A program made the position numbers and the translations under genes. From Lentisphaera marina (GTDB lineage: Bacteria; Verrucomicrobiota; Lentisphaeria; Lentisphaerales; Lentisphaeraceae): a DNA stretch of 64,000 bases. The notes below the pieces were generated by a model. The model saw only the letters and a program-made list of their open reading frames with translations. It ran no database searches and had not been told where the DNA came from. The stretch is from NCBI RefSeq assembly GCF_028745505.1, contig NZ_JAQZZL010000001.1:558001-622000 (forward strand). Direction: 5' to 3'. Below are positions 35,737-46,103 of the stretch, one piece after another. Numbering within the stretch: the first letter of the stretch is position 1; each line of letters begins with the position of its first letter.

Positions 35737-37116
35737 ATGCTTTTAATTAAAGAATTAGATAAAAGTAAAATCGGTGAATCAATAAGTTTAGCTGGTTGGT
35801 TGAGAACTAAACGAGATTCTAAAGGTGGTTTTTCTTTTTTAGAAATTAACGATGGTTCATCCTTTAAAGGAATTCAGATAGTAGCAGATCAAAGTTTAAG
35901 TAATTATGAGGATATAAAATCTTTACATACGGGTGCGTCATTAAAGGTCACCGGAAAGCTCGTTGAATCACAAGGTAAAGAACAAGCTTTTGAACTTCAG
36001 GCTGATTCAGTGCTCATTTATGGCAATACGGATCAAACTTACCTCCTTCAAAAAGGCAGAATTAATTTCGAAACATTGAGAGAGTCAGCTCATTTGCGTT
36101 GTCGTACCAATAGTTTTGGTGCAGTGATGCGAGTTCGTAATCAATTGAGTAAAGCAACTCACGATTTTTTCCAGAGTCGTCATTTCTTAAATTTACATAC
36201 ACCTATTATAACTGCATCTGATTGTGAAGGTGCTGGACAAATGTTCCAGGTAACAAGTTTAGACCTAGAAAACTTACCAAAAACAGATTTAAATAAAGTT
36301 GATTACAAAAAAGATTTCTTTGCCAAGAAGACTCATTTAACTGTAAGTGGTCAGCTCAATGGTGAAACTTATGCCTGCGGTATGGGCAGAATTTATACTT
36401 TTGGCCCAACTTTTAGAGCTGAAAATTCCAATACCTCACGTCACCTAAGTGAGTTTTGGATGGTAGAACCCGAAGCCGCTTTTTTTGAATTAGAAGAAAA
36501 TGCGGACCTCGCAAGAGATTACCTTAAGTATTGTTTTAAAAGTATTTTAGATACTTGTGAAGGTGACTTAGAGTTCTTTGATAAACGAATAGAGAAAGGC
36601 ATTATTAGTAAATTAGAAACTTTATCCGAAGCTGAATTCACCAGAATTACTTATACAGAAGCTATAAAAATTCTAGAAAAATCCGGCGCTAAATTTGAGT
36701 TCCCTGTTTATTGGGGAGTTGACCTTCAGAGTGAGCACGAACGTTATATAACTGAGCAAGTTTTTAAACAACCAGTTATTGTTACTGATTATCCAAAAGA
36801 TATAAAGGCTTTCTATATGAAGCTTAACGATGACGAAAAAACGGTGCGAGCAATGGATGTTCTTTGTCCACATATAGGAGAAATTATCGGCGGAAGTCAA
36901 AGAGAAGAAAATTTAGATTTACTCTTAGCTAGAATGAATGAATTAGACATTAATCCAGAGGATTATTCTTGGTACCTCGATTTACGTCGCTATGGATCTG
37001 TTCCTCATTCAGGTTTTGGTTTAGGATTCGAAAGGTTAGTTCAGTTCTGCACTGGAATGAGCAATATTCGTGACGTAATTCCCTTTCCTCGTACACCAAA
37101 AAATGCCAAATTTTAA
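35737..37116 (+). CDS. asnS: Asparaginyl-tRNA synthetase
   Basis: 459 aa class IIb synthetase. N-terminal OB anticodon-binding domain ([25 protein letters not shown]), then catalytic core: motif 2 [21 protein letters not shown], the Asn-type active site, and motif 3 [26 protein letters not shown] is the AsnRS form (AspRS has different residues), and length fits. Attaches Asn to tRNA-Asn in the cytoplasm, so the organism does not rely only on indirect transamidation. Downstream O-antigen-ligase gene begins 33 bases on. Confidence 0.95.
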   Translation: MLLIKELDKSKIGESISLAGWLRTKRDSKGGFSFLEINDGSSFKGIQIVADQSLSNYEDIKSLHTGASLKVTGKLVESQGKEQAFELQADSVLIYGNTDQTYLLQKGRINFETLRESAHLRCRTNSFGAVMRVRNQLSKATHDFFQSRHFLNLHTPIITASDCEGAGQMFQVTSLDLENLPKTDLNKVDYKKDFFAKKTHLTVSGQLNGETYACGMGRIYTFGPTFRAENSNTSRHLSEFWMVEPEAAFFELEENADLARDYLKYCFKSILDTCEGDLEFFDKRIEKGIISKLETLSEAEFTRITYTEAIKILEKSGAKFEFPVYWGVDLQSEHERYITEQVFKQPVIVTDYPKDIKAFYMKLNDDEKTVRAMDVLCPHIGEIIGGSQREENLDLLLARMNELDINPEDYSWYLDLRRYGSVPHSGFGLGFERLVQFCTGMSNIRDVIPFPRTPKNAKF

Positions 37117-37149
37117 TGATATCAAAGAAAGTAAATTAAGGTAAACTAT

Positions 37150-37976
37150 TTGAAAAATAATTTTATAGAAATGAAAGCTTGGATGAAAAAATACCCGCTC
37201 CAAGCGATTCTTTTTCTTTTAGCTTTTTTAGCTTATCCATTAGTTTTGATATCCCCTCAGGGAGTGACTTTATTCCGCGAAGTATTTATGTTTCGTCTGC
37301 CTATGGAATTACTCATGTCAGGGCTCAGTTTATGCTGGATCATAAAAAACAGTGATAAACTAAAATTAAATAAGTTTTCATCCTATTTAATTATGGCTTT
37401 TGTGGGATCTGCCTTACTTAGCTTTTTACTCAATAAGTCACATGCTGCCGATTTACTCATTAGTTTAAATTTTATTTCAGTCATGATTTGTGTGGCGGCA
37501 AGTTTTAGCAATGAAAAGTATCGACCTGGAGCGTTGTTTTTCACCTCCCTCTTCTTTTCTATTATCTTGTTGATTAACCTAATTCATTATTTTGCTTTCA
37601 ACTCTGTTGTTGGAATAGCAGGAAATAGAAATTGGTTCTCGGCTATTTTATGTACTTGTCTCCCCTTCTTTCTTCATTTTTCTCTAACTTATATAAAAGA
37701 TAAAAAATTAAAGTTTGGCTTAATACTTGTCGTCGCTCTACTGACCCTAAAAGCCCTTTTAGTGGCTTCGTCTAGAGCGAGTTTTTTGGCTTTAATTCTA
37801 TTAATACTTTTCTTTATAATAAGAAAACTAAATGGGAAAACAAAATTAATCATTTTATTAGCTTTGTTCTCTGTACCTTTATTAGTGCCAAAATTATTTC
37901 CTGCAAAATATGAGAAGTTTCTACTTAATGATATTAGGAAAGAATTGTGGACGAGCAATGTACATTTAATAAAAAA
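37150..37976 (+). pseudogene. O-antigen ligase/Wzy-like protein, 5' part, cut by ISL3-family element
   Basis: First half (about 275 codons) of a polytopic membrane protein, TTG start with AAGG eight bases upstream. Several helices (residues 18-36, 50-66, 78-94, 100-115, 125-150, 155-180, 185-240) lead to the Wzy_C-type stretch LVASSRASFLALILLI. The frame runs into IS DNA and stops 7 codons later. Removing the IS and one ATAAAAAA copy joins HLI-K-NNLLGVGQGNF without a frameshift, giving an 807-aa protein. Such ligases transfer or polymerise surface polysaccharide at the periplasmic side. Probably inactive as it stands. Confidence 0.85.
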
Positions 37977-39438
37977 GCCTCTTCGCACTTATCTGTAAAA
38001 GTTCACAAAATCTGCCGAGTTTTTAGATTAGGCAAATCAAATATTTTGAGTATGAGATATTCTTCATCTCGGTAACCATATGCCTGCCTTGTTAACCAGC
38101 CGATTTTATTATTAAATCCTTCCATAATGGCCGACGTTATTTTTGTTTTCCAAAAAGCTAAAATCCCCGTGGCATGCTTGCGGATTGTTTTTGCCATAGA
38201 AATTAGTTCAGGAACTTCACTGCAGTCAGCTTTTTCACACCAATATTGCAATGCATTTTCAACGAAAACCAAATCTTTGATACGATAAATCCTTCTCAAC
38301 GCTTCTTTTAAAGCGTATGTAATACCCAGCTCTGAAAACAAGCTGCAACATTGTTTTATTTCAGCTTGAGCGGTTTCTTCAAGGTCTTCATTATTTCTGT
38401 TAAACTTCCATCTCAGGCCTTTGATTTCACCCCTGTCTTCATCTTCCAGTTCTCTGGAAATTCTTCTTCGAACTTTATTCAGCCTCTCATTCATAAGTTT
38501 GATGACATGAAAGTGATCATAAACAATTATAGAATGAGGTAAATTAGCCTTAATCCATGCTGTAAAAGATGGAGCTAGATCCACAGCGACAAACTCAATG
38601 TTCGCTTTACTGGATTTTAGTTTTTTCATAAAACCATCTAGGCACTCCCCCTTTTTTCCTTTGCCTACAAATAACGTAGCCCCACTTTTTAGATCTCGGA
38701 CAATTGTCAAATAGCCTTTGTCGCCAATTCGTTTTCCCATATGGATTTCATCGATACCAATAGAACTGATATGTTTCAACGGGACTTTACTGTATTTCTT
38801 ACTCAGATATGTTTTTTCAACCGCTTTAACTGTATGCCAATTTAGCTTGAAATATTTAGCTAAACTTTGAATACACATGTGCGCTCGTAGCTCTATGATA
38901 TGCCTTTCTAATACTTTTGTGATTCTACTTTTAGAACTTGAAATGAACGAAAGCTTCTCCATTAAATATGAATCACAATCATGACAACGGACTCTATGCA
39001 TTTGTACACAAAACAAAGTCTTTTTTGTGCCCACGGGTAATGATTTTATAAAACGAATACCTGTGGCAGTTGCGGTCACATCGGCACTGTTGCATTTGGA
39101 ACAGTTAAAGGTCTTTTTTTTCGACATATATGAATAATCAGTTCATTGCCTTTGTATTCAAAGCGCTTGTGCTCGTATCCAATAATTCCGTGTGTATGTT
39201 GATGTAGACTGCTTGACATGTTTTCTCCTTTTTGTAGTAATTAAAGAGAGATGTGCAAGCAGTTTTTTGTATTTGAAACCTTTGGTTTCTGCCCGCTGGC
39301 GAAGCATTACGCCAGTAAAGCAACTGAAGATCAAATCTTTATCCGTATAAATAACGAGCTTGCGAGTGGCTTTATGCCGGAGCAAAGGTTTGAACGAAGG
39401 CGGTAGTTTTACAGATTTCTACGAAGAACCATAAAAAA
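37969..39438. mobile_element. ISL3-family insertion sequence with 8-bp target duplication
   Basis: Element 37977-39430 (1454 bp). Ends start GCCTCTTCG on the left and, read inward, GGTTCTTCG on the right, with ATCTGTAAAA conserved ten bases further in on both sides; ISL3 ends are typically GG(C/T)TCTT. The target duplication ATAAAAAA is at 37969-37976 and 39431-39438. One intact transposase on the minus strand; 300 bases at the right end are non-coding, with a few chance frames. Confidence 0.93.
38003..39127 (-). CDS. ISL3-family transposase
   Basis: 374 aa. N-terminal zinc finger (FNCSKCNSADV... VRCHDCDSYL), HTH region, then DDE domain: GIDEIHMGKRIGDKGYLTIV with the first Asp, EFVAVDLAPSFTAWI with the second, IIVYDHFHVIKLMN, and the C-terminal TSAIMEGFNNKIGWLTRQAYGYRD with the catalytic Glu. 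These are ISL3 hallmarks. Frame intact, ATG start. Opposite in direction to the gene it interrupts. Confidence 0.95.
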   Translation of the reverse strand: MSKKKTFNCSKCNSADVTATATGIRFIKSLPVGTKKTLFCVQMHRVRCHDCDSYLMEKLSFISSSKSRITKVLERHIIELRAHMCIQSLAKYFKLNWHTVKAVEKTYLSKKYSKVPLKHISSIGIDEIHMGKRIGDKGYLTIVRDLKSGATLFVGKGKKGECLDGFMKKLKSSKANIEFVAVDLAPSFTAWIKANLPHSIIVYDHFHVIKLMNERLNKVRRRISRELEDEDRGEIKGLRWKFNRNNEDLEETAQAEIKQCCSLFSELGITYALKEALRRIYRIKDLVFVENALQYWCEKADCSEVPELISMAKTIRKHATGILAFWKTKITSAIMEGFNNKIGWLTRQAYGYRDEEYLILKIFDLPNLKTRQIL

Positions 39439-41035
39439 TAACTTATTGGGTGTAGGTCAGGGAAATTTTAAAAAGTCATTTCCGAATTACGCTCAAGAAG
39501 GCTATAAAAAGCATTTAATAAACTCTGATGAAACAACGCATCCACATAATCAATTTATGTTTATTACTATTGAAAATGGTATAATCTCTTGCTTATCACT
39601 TATTATTATTTGCTTACTATTATTAAATAAATCTAAGCTAGCTGATAGAGATGAATGGCCTTTTTTAGCTGCTTTTTTCATTCTTTTGATTCAAGGTTTT
39701 TTCGATAAAGTTTTAGAAATGCCACCAATGTCAATGACCCTTGGTTTATGTGCGGCTTATCTATGGAGAAATGAACTCAGTTTTAAAGTCTGTGATGGCT
39801 GTCCCAACAGGAAAAAATATTTAAGTTATGCATCAGCAATATTTGCTCTGCTTATATCCTTACTTTTTATTCGAGATACCCTAGCTCATTTAAAGTATAG
39901 AGAAGGCTTCATCATTTTTAAGAACCTTAAAAAAGAAAAATATGATGAGGGCCGTGCTTTATTAGAATCTGCTGTGAAGTATAAAGCGAGAGGTTTAGAT
40001 TATAAATACACTCTGATGCGTGCTTATGGGCAATCTTTAAATTTACCCGAAGAAGCTTTAAAAGAAGCCTTAGAAATCAGTGAAATATCTCCGAGTTATA
40101 AGAGAATTAATCGTCACTTAGCTAATTTCTACACAGCCAAAGGTGACTTAAATAAAGTGGAGTTTTACAGAGAAAAGGATCTCTTTGATTTTCCTTGGGA
40201 TATCAATACAATTATAGAGCTAATAAATAGTAAAGTTCGCCTGGGTAAAGTTCAAGAAATAGAGGCTTTAGTCAATGAATTAGATGAAGTTACCGAAGAT
40301 AGATTTTTAGCTTATGCAAAATATTATTTTAGTGATTTAAATGAATTTAGGGATAAATGGCAAAAACAAGAGACTTACAAAAAATGGTATTTGTTAACAA
40401 AAGAACGACTTAGGGCTTTACAATTTAATGAAAGTGAGGACAAGTTTTTTAACTTATCCAATAAATACCCAGAACTTAAATCTTATTATACTTATGGTTT
40501 TAATAAATTGGATGCTGAATTCTGGTTAGAAATGCAGCAAATAAATAAAGTCTTTGCTCATAAAAATGTGGATCAAATTTTTGAGGATTTTAAAACCAAG
40601 TACTCAATAAATAATGAGCTTAAATACACTTCTCCAAAAATTTCATTAAAGCAGAAGCAATTATCTTCAGTCTCATATTACTCACTTATAGCTGTAGCCC
40701 TCAGACAAAAGGGCATTTTAAGCTCTTTGATGATGAAAGCTGATATGTGTGTTGGGCTAGTTTATATAAATGATCAGCAAACAAAGGTTTTTGATACTTC
40801 GATAAGATCTTTAAATGAAGAAGATAAAAAATTAGATCTGTATAGTTTTTATTATCCTCAGAATTGCTCTTTAAGAAATTATCTGTTATCAACAATTTTA
40901 AATAGTGATGGTCAATTTTATGAATTATCGCCCTGGCCTATTGTAGATATAATCAACTTTAATAAGGCTAGTGGTCTACGAGTAAAGTCAGTCATTCCCC
41001 ATCCCTTTGCAGAAATGAATGAAAAACTAAAATAA
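39439..41035 (+). pseudogene. O-antigen ligase/Wzy-like protein, 3' part with TPR-like C-terminal region
   Basis: Second half of the interrupted gene. It begins with the Wzy_C active-site loop (LGVGQGNFKKSFPNYAQEG... ETTHPHNQFMFITIENG), three more helices, then from about residue 130 a soluble helical region with TPR-like repeats (EEALKEALEISEISPSYKRINRHLANFYTAKGDLNKVEFY). Without the first half it lacks most membrane helices, so it is unlikely to work even if translated from an internal start. Ends one base before the TatD-like gene, so they were co-transcribed. Confidence 0.85.
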
Positions 41036-41036
41036 G

Positions 41037-41756
41037 ATGTTTTGGAAAAAACATCATTATTTATTGAGTGATGCTCATTGTCATTTATTGGATTTTGAGG
41101 AATTACCTGAAGTTGAGTTTCCTACTTTTTGTGTGACGACTCGGCCAGAGCAGTTTTGCGAGGCTCGCAAATTAGCTGAAAATAATCCTTTAATAAAAGC
41201 AGGCTTGGGTTTATTTCCCCTTTATATAAAGGATGAAAAAGCTGATTTATTGGCTTTTGAAAAGGAACTTAAAAATACCCGCTTCATTGGTGAAGTGGGC
41301 TTGGATTTTACTGTTGAAGAAAATTTGCAAAACTCGCAAATACGTGTCTTTCAAAAAATCCTCGATTTGACTGAAGAAAAAGACCATTGTGTTTTAAGTC
41401 TTCATTCTCGACGTTCAGCTGAAAAAGTCATGGAAATGATAAAAGGTAGAGAAGCTACTTTTATCCTGCATTGGTACTCGGGGCCTTTAGAATTATTAGA
41501 TGATTTGAGTGAAAATATCTTTTTATCCCTAAATCCAGCGATGATAAAATCGCGTACGGGAAAGAAGATTTTGAGGAGCATTAGCTTAGAAAATATTCTC
41601 TTAGAATCAGATGCACCTTATGTAAAAATGAAAAATGGTGAATACGGCTCTTTTTTGACTTCTCGTGTGGTGGATTCACTAGCTTTAATTCGAGGTGTTT
41701 CTGCATTAGAAATCTTGCAAAAAATTAACGAAAATTACCATAAGGTTTTTGATTAA
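41037..41756 (+). CDS. TatD-family metal-dependent hydrolase
   Basis: 239 aa. TIM-barrel nuclease/hydrolase family. Metal ligands: SDAHCHLLD (HxH), GEVGLDF (Glu), SLHSRRS (His), FILHWYSG (His) and LESDAPY (Asp). The LHWYSGPLELLDDL... SLNPAMIKSRTGK segment is closer to the TatD variety used in Qat defence loci than to housekeeping TatD, but no qatA, qatB or qatC lies nearby. Shorter than TatD (about 260). Start ATG one base after the previous stop. It may act as a 3' exonuclease; substrate not shown. Confidence 0.85.
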   Translation: MFWKKHHYLLSDAHCHLLDFEELPEVEFPTFCVTTRPEQFCEARKLAENNPLIKAGLGLFPLYIKDEKADLLAFEKELKNTRFIGEVGLDFTVEENLQNSQIRVFQKILDLTEEKDHCVLSLHSRRSAEKVMEMIKGREATFILHWYSGPLELLDDLSENIFLSLNPAMIKSRTGKKILRSISLENILLESDAPYVKMKNGEYGSFLTSRVVDSLALIRGVSALEILQKINENYHKVFD

Positions 41757-41862
41757 TTTTCTTATATTTCAAAAAAGCTAAGGTTTTTTTGTGCTTAACT
41801 AACAAGTTTGAGCTTGTGTGCTAAATTACGCGCGAATTTTTTATAAGCTTAAGGAAACTAAT

Positions 41863-44562
41863 ATGTTGAGTTCAAAAGAGATTAGACAGAGTTATTTTGA
41901 TTTTTTTAAATCAAAAGATCACACTTTGGTATCTTCGGCCAGTTTAATGCCAGATAGCCCCAACCTACTTTTTACTAATGCAGGAATGAATCAGTTTGTT
42001 CCCATTTTCTTGGGAGAAAAAAAGTGTCCCTATACTCCAGGTAGAGCCACAGATACACAAAAATGTATCCGTGCAGGTGGTAAGCACAATGACTTGGAAG
42101 ATGTGGGAATGGATACTTATCACCACACTTTCTTCGAAATGTTGGGTAACTGGTCCTTTAATGACTACTTCAAAAATGAAGCTATTGAATACGCTTGGGA
42201 ATACTTAACAAATATCTGTAAGATCCCAAAAGAACGTTTATATGCAACCGTTTATCAACCCGATAAATCTATTGGTGATCCCTCAGAATTTGACCAAGAA
42301 GCTTATGATATATGGGCTAAAATATTTAAGTCTGAGGGCTTAGACCCAGCTATTCATATTGTTAATGGCGACAAAAAAGACAATTTTTGGATGATGGGTG
42401 AAACTGGTCCCTGCGGTCCTTGTACTGAACTTCACATCGATTTGACTCCTGCGGGAGATACTAAAGGTTCTTTAGTAAATATGGATACAGATAAATGTAT
42501 CGAAATTTGGAACCTCGTTTTCATTCAAATGAATGCCAATCCAGATGGGACTTTCTCAGATCTACCGACCAAGAATGTCGACACGGGAATGGGCTTCGAA
42601 CGTTTAGCTTCTATCATTTTAAATACCAAAAATTTTACTGATTTCAACGGTATTATATCAAATTATGAAACGGATATTTTTACTCCTATTTTCGATAAAT
42701 TAACTGAGATTTCTGGAAAAAAATACACTTCTACTCTACCAGAGAAAAATGAGCTAGGTGATTTTGTTGCAGCTAATGATCAAGAAATGGTGGATATAGC
42801 TTTCCGTGTAATAGCGGATCACATTCGCACACTTTCTTTCTCAATTGCGGATGGTATCCAACCAGGTAATGGTGATCGCAATTATGTATTGCGTCGTATT
42901 CTTCGTCGTGCAGTTCGTTATGGTAGAACTATTGGTTTAGAAAAGCCTTTCTTCTATGAATTAGTCGATACTTTAGCAGATCAAATGGGTGAAGTATTCC
43001 CTGAATTGGCCAAAGGTCGTCAACATGTTAAAACAGTAATTAAGAGTGAAGAAGAAGCTTTTAATAGAACTCTTGATCGCGGTATCAACCTTTTTGAAAG
43101 TGAAATATCAAAACTCAAAAAAGGTAATTCTATTTCAGGTGCTTTTGCTTTCCGTTTAGCTGATGAACAGGGTTTTCCTCTCGACTTAACTGAACTTATG
43201 GCTCGTGAACAGGGCTTTAAAGTTGATGTGGCTGGTTTTGAAAAACTGATGAATGAACAACGCGAACGTGCTCGTGCAGCTCAAAAGAAAGAAATAATTT
43301 CTCTTTCTGAAATCAAGACAACTGAGCCTACTGAGTTCATTGGTTATGATGAAGAAAACTCAAACGAAGCTCAAGTTAAAGAAGTCATCAAAATGAAAAA
43401 TGGTTTAGCTGTTATTTTTGATTCTTCAGTTTGTTATCCAGAAATGGGTGGTCAAGTGGGTGATAGCGGAACAATCACTGCTGGCGGTAAACTTTACCAA
43501 ATTAAAGATACGCAAAAAAATGGCGATGCAACACTTCATTACTTAGTAGGTGATGAAGCTCCTGAAGAAGGAGAAAAAGTTATTGTATCCTATGATATTG
43601 AGCGCCGTAATAAAATTAGAAAAAATCATACAGCAACTCACTTATTACACAAAGCTTTACAAGATCTATTAGGTGAGCACGTGGAACAGAAAGGTTCTTT
43701 AGTGGCTGCTGATTATTTGCGTTTTGACTTCTCTCATCATCAAGGTTTAAAAGCTGATGAAATAGAAAAATTAGAACTTTTAATCAATGAAAAAGTGATT
43801 AAAAACTCAGCAGTTGAAACTCATTTAAAGAATATTGATGATGCTAAAGCAATGGGAGCTATGGCACTCTTTGGAGAAAAATACGACGATGATGTACGAG
43901 TCGTTAAGATTGATGACTTCTCTTTAGAACTCTGTGGTGGAACTCACGTTAAGCGTACAGGTGATATTGGATTGTTTAAGATAACTTCAGAGGGTTCAGT
44001 TTCTGCCGGTATTCGCCGTATAGAAGCTATTACTGGAATGGATGCGGTTAAATACGCCCTAAATTCTAATAATTTACTTCAGAACTTAGCTGGGGACCTA
44101 AAGTGTAAAGTCGATTCGATTCCTGAGAGAGTCACAAAGCTTTCTAGCAATGCTAAAAGCCTTCAAAAAGAATTAGATGAGGCTAAATCTAAATTAGTTG
44201 CTTTAGAGGCAGATTCCCTATTAGAAAAGGCTGAGGATATAAATGGTATCAAAGTTCTTATGCTCAAAGTGGATAATGACGCAGCAACATTAAAAGACAT
44301 GACTCATAGCCTTCGCAAGAAAATAGGTTCAGGTATAGTTGTTTTTGCATCTGCCGCAAATGGCAAGGTTGTCTTAACTAGTGGCGTATCTGATGATTTA
44401 ACCAAGCTAGGGTTTAAAGCTGGGGAAATTGTCAGTGTGGCTGCCAAGCAAGTCGGTGGTGGAGGCGGTGGTGCCCCTACTTTTGCTCAGGCAGGTGGAC
44501 GTATGCCAGAAGCTATTCCATCAGCTTTTAAAGCCGTTAAAGAGCTTATTGAAAGTAAATAA
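41863..44562 (+). CDS. alaS: Alanyl-tRNA synthetase
   Basis: 899 aa from ATG 41863 (AAGGA nine bases upstream; an earlier in-frame ATG at 41818 would add 15 residues not typical of the family). Class II core: FTNAGMNQFVPIFLG, GGKHNDLEDVG, FFEMLGNWSFNDYF, GPCGPCTELHID, GMGFERLAS. Editing domain zinc site HTATHLLH and CGGTHVKRTGDIG. C-Ala domain with oligomerisation helices and the glycine-rich VGGGGGGAPTFAQAGG. Full length, intact. Terminator downstream. Confidence 0.96.
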   Translation: MLSSKEIRQSYFDFFKSKDHTLVSSASLMPDSPNLLFTNAGMNQFVPIFLGEKKCPYTPGRATDTQKCIRAGGKHNDLEDVGMDTYHHTFFEMLGNWSFNDYFKNEAIEYAWEYLTNICKIPKERLYATVYQPDKSIGDPSEFDQEAYDIWAKIFKSEGLDPAIHIVNGDKKDNFWMMGETGPCGPCTELHIDLTPAGDTKGSLVNMDTDKCIEIWNLVFIQMNANPDGTFSDLPTKNVDTGMGFERLASIILNTKNFTDFNGIISNYETDIFTPIFDKLTEISGKKYTSTLPEKNELGDFVAANDQEMVDIAFRVIADHIRTLSFSIADGIQPGNGDRNYVLRRILRRAVRYGRTIGLEKPFFYELVDTLADQMGEVFPELAKGRQHVKTVIKSEEEAFNRTLDRGINLFESEISKLKKGNSISGAFAFRLADEQGFPLDLTELMAREQGFKVDVAGFEKLMNEQRERARAAQKKEIISLSEIKTTEPTEFIGYDEENSNEAQVKEVIKMKNGLAVIFDSSVCYPEMGGQVGDSGTITAGGKLYQIKDTQKNGDATLHYLVGDEAPEEGEKVIVSYDIERRNKIRKNHTATHLLHKALQDLLGEHVEQKGSLVAADYLRFDFSHHQGLKADEIEKLELLINEKVIKNSAVETHLKNIDDAKAMGAMALFGEKYDDDVRVVKIDDFSLELCGGTHVKRTGDIGLFKITSEGSVSAGIRRIEAITGMDAVKYALNSNNLLQNLAGDLKCKVDSIPERVTKLSSNAKSLQKELDEAKSKLVALEADSLLEKAEDINGIKVLMLKVDNDAATLKDMTHSLRKKIGSGIVVFASAANGKVVLTSGVSDDLTKLGFKAGEIVSVAAKQVGGGGGGAPTFAQAGGRMPEAIPSAFKAVKELIESK

Positions 44563-44583
44563 TATTTACTTATAGAGCCAAAG

Positions 44584-44614
44584 AAAAAGCCGAGTTATTT
44601 AACTCGGCTTTTTT
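44584..44614. terminator. Bidirectional terminator between alaS and amaP-like gene
   Basis: AAAAAGCCGAGTT-ATTT-AACTCGGCTTTTTT: perfect stem with A and T tracts, serving both converging genes. Confidence 0.92.
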
Positions 44615-44635
44615 GTAGACTTGTGAAATGAATGA

Positions 44636-45142
44636 CTAAGCTAACTCTTCAGCTTTATCATCGATCTTATCTATAAGTTTTTGATTTTGTTTTTCCAAAG
44701 TTTTTTCTTTGGTTTTAAAATCTTTTACGATGATGTCTACTTTTTCTAAGTTATCTATTCCCAATCTCTCTGAGACTTGTTGGAAAACAATATCATGAAT
44801 CATTTTAACTGTCTCGGTTACATTGGCTCCAGGAGGAACGGATATGTAAACGGTAAGAAAGTGATTAGCTTTTTTACTATAAATAAAAACTTTTTGAACT
44901 TGAGCCTGAACTCGTCCAGAAAGAACTTTATTTATGAAGTCAGATATAGCTGTTTGATGAATGAGTACATCGCCCCTTTCACCCTTGATATAAACCCCTT
45001 TGGGTTTTCTAGATTTTTTCAAAAAGGAAAGGAATCTAACAAAAATAACAAAGAGGATTCCAACGAGAGTACCTAAATAAAATTTAATTGAGGGGTCGTT
45101 GGAATTAGCTATATCAGATAAGTGTTTGAGCAGATCTTGCAA
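44636..45142 (-). CDS. AmaP-like membrane anchor (alkaline shock response)
   Basis: 168 aa. One membrane helix (about residues 20-42), then a Gls24-like cytoplasmic domain (DVLIHQTAISDFINKVLSGR... VYISVPPGANVTETVKMIHDIVFQQVSERLGIDNLEKVDIIVKDF) and a coiled-coil tail. In Firmicutes AmaP tethers Asp23 to the membrane; the same pairing is seen here. TTG start directly adjoins the stop of the Asp23-like gene, so translation is coupled. Function in Gram-negatives is little described. Confidence 0.75.
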   Translation of the reverse strand: MQDLLKHLSDIANSNDPSIKFYLGTLVGILFVIFVRFLSFLKKSRKPKGVYIKGERGDVLIHQTAISDFINKVLSGRVQAQVQKVFIYSKKANHFLTVYISVPPGANVTETVKMIHDIVFQQVSERLGIDNLEKVDIIVKDFKTKEKTLEKQNQKLIDKIDDKAEELA

Positions 45143-45553
45143 TTAAGCTTCTTCCTCAGCTGATTCTTCTACAATATCTTCAACTTTGACAATATTGTGA
45201 ATGCGAACATTTACAGAGCTTACTGTTTGGCCCGTCATCTCTTTGATAGAAGTAGTTACTTTTTTCTGGATGTTCTCAACAACTTTTGGAATGAAAACAC
45301 CATACTTAATAACTAAATTGATCGTAACAGTGATATCAGAGCTTTCTTCATCAATGTCTATGTGAATGGGGCTATCGCTCGTTTTTTTACCAATAAGGTT
45401 AGCAAGTCCACCGACAATGCCTGAATTAGCAAATTGAACAACTTCTTCGATTTCTAATACAGTGCTACTAACAATAGAGCTGTAAACATCTTCAGAAATG
45501 TGAATACCATTTACAACAGAATTATTTATATTTACATCATTTGATTCAGACAT
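45143..45553 (-). CDS. Asp23/Gls24-family envelope stress protein
   Basis: 136 aa. Asp23/Gls24 (DUF322) pattern: GIHISEDVYSSIVSSTVLEIEEVVQFA, GGLANLIGKKTSD, ITVTINLVIKYGVFIPKVVENIQKKVTTSIKEMTG, VNVRIHNIVKVED, with an acidic tail. Such proteins coat the membrane through AmaP in Gram-positive bacteria. Here it lies 14 bases after accB and immediately before the AmaP-like gene, linking fatty-acid synthesis and envelope maintenance in one operon. Confidence 0.88.
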   Translation of the reverse strand: MSESNDVNINNSVVNGIHISEDVYSSIVSSTVLEIEEVVQFANSGIVGGLANLIGKKTSDSPIHIDIDEESSDITVTINLVIKYGVFIPKVVENIQKKVTTSIKEMTGQTVSSVNVRIHNIVKVEDIVEESAEEEA

Positions 45554-45567
45554 AAGAACTCCTTTAC

Positions 45568-46011
45568 TTAACTTGGTTTAATTTTGATGATTGCTTGACC
45601 GTACTCTACCGGAGTTCCATTATCAACTAAAATTTCTACAACAGTACCATTTACTTCAGATTTAATTTCGTTCATTACCTTCATAGCTTCAACAATACAA
45701 AGAGTTGAATCCACAGTAACTTCGTCACCAACCTTGATGTATGGTGCTGAGTCTGGAGAAGCAGAAGCATAAAAAGTTCCAACTAATTCAGAAGTAACAA
45801 TTTCTAAGCCTTCATCAGAACTAACCACAGGAGCGGATGCTGCAGGGGAAGCCGCAGGAGCAGAGGCTACAGGAGCTGCAATGGCTTGTACAGGAGCTGC
45901 AACAGCGCCTTTAAGAGTAATGCTAAAGGCATCACTTTCAGTATAATCGATTTCAGAAAGTTTGTATTTCTCTAAAATTTCTGCGAGTTTTTCGATATTT
46001 TCAAAGTTCAA
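45568..46011 (-). CDS. accB: Biotin carboxyl carrier protein of acetyl-CoA carboxylase
   Basis: 147 aa. N-terminal helical part (NFENIEKLAEILEKYKLSEIDYTE), an Ala/Pro/Ser linker (about 35-66), then the biotinyl domain: STLCIVEAMKVMNEIKSEVNG, with the biotinylated Lys in EAMKV, thumb loop and GTPVEYGQAIIKIKP. Carries CO2 for malonyl-CoA synthesis. Usually followed by accC; here the next genes are instead Asp23 and AmaP-like. First gene of this operon. Confidence 0.95.
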   Translation of the reverse strand: MNFENIEKLAEILEKYKLSEIDYTESDAFSITLKGAVAAPVQAIAAPVASAPAASPAASAPVVSSDEGLEIVTSELVGTFYASASPDSAPYIKVGDEVTVDSTLCIVEAMKVMNEIKSEVNGTVVEILVDNGTPVEYGQAIIKIKPS

Positions 46012-46103
46012 AATAGGTCTCCCTTTTTAATAAATTTTCAGTTTAAAAACGGGTCTAATCTAATATGAAAATAAGTATTAATCAATCTAGGTGAATGTAT
46101 TAA

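Noticed and set aside
39138-39385. Protein genes in the right end of the ISL3 element
   Set aside because: Two overlapping frames with no ribosome site or protein-like features; non-coding IS end.
41037-41756. Complete Qat defence system
   Set aside because: Only the TatD-like gene is present; neighbours are polysaccharide ligase and alaS.
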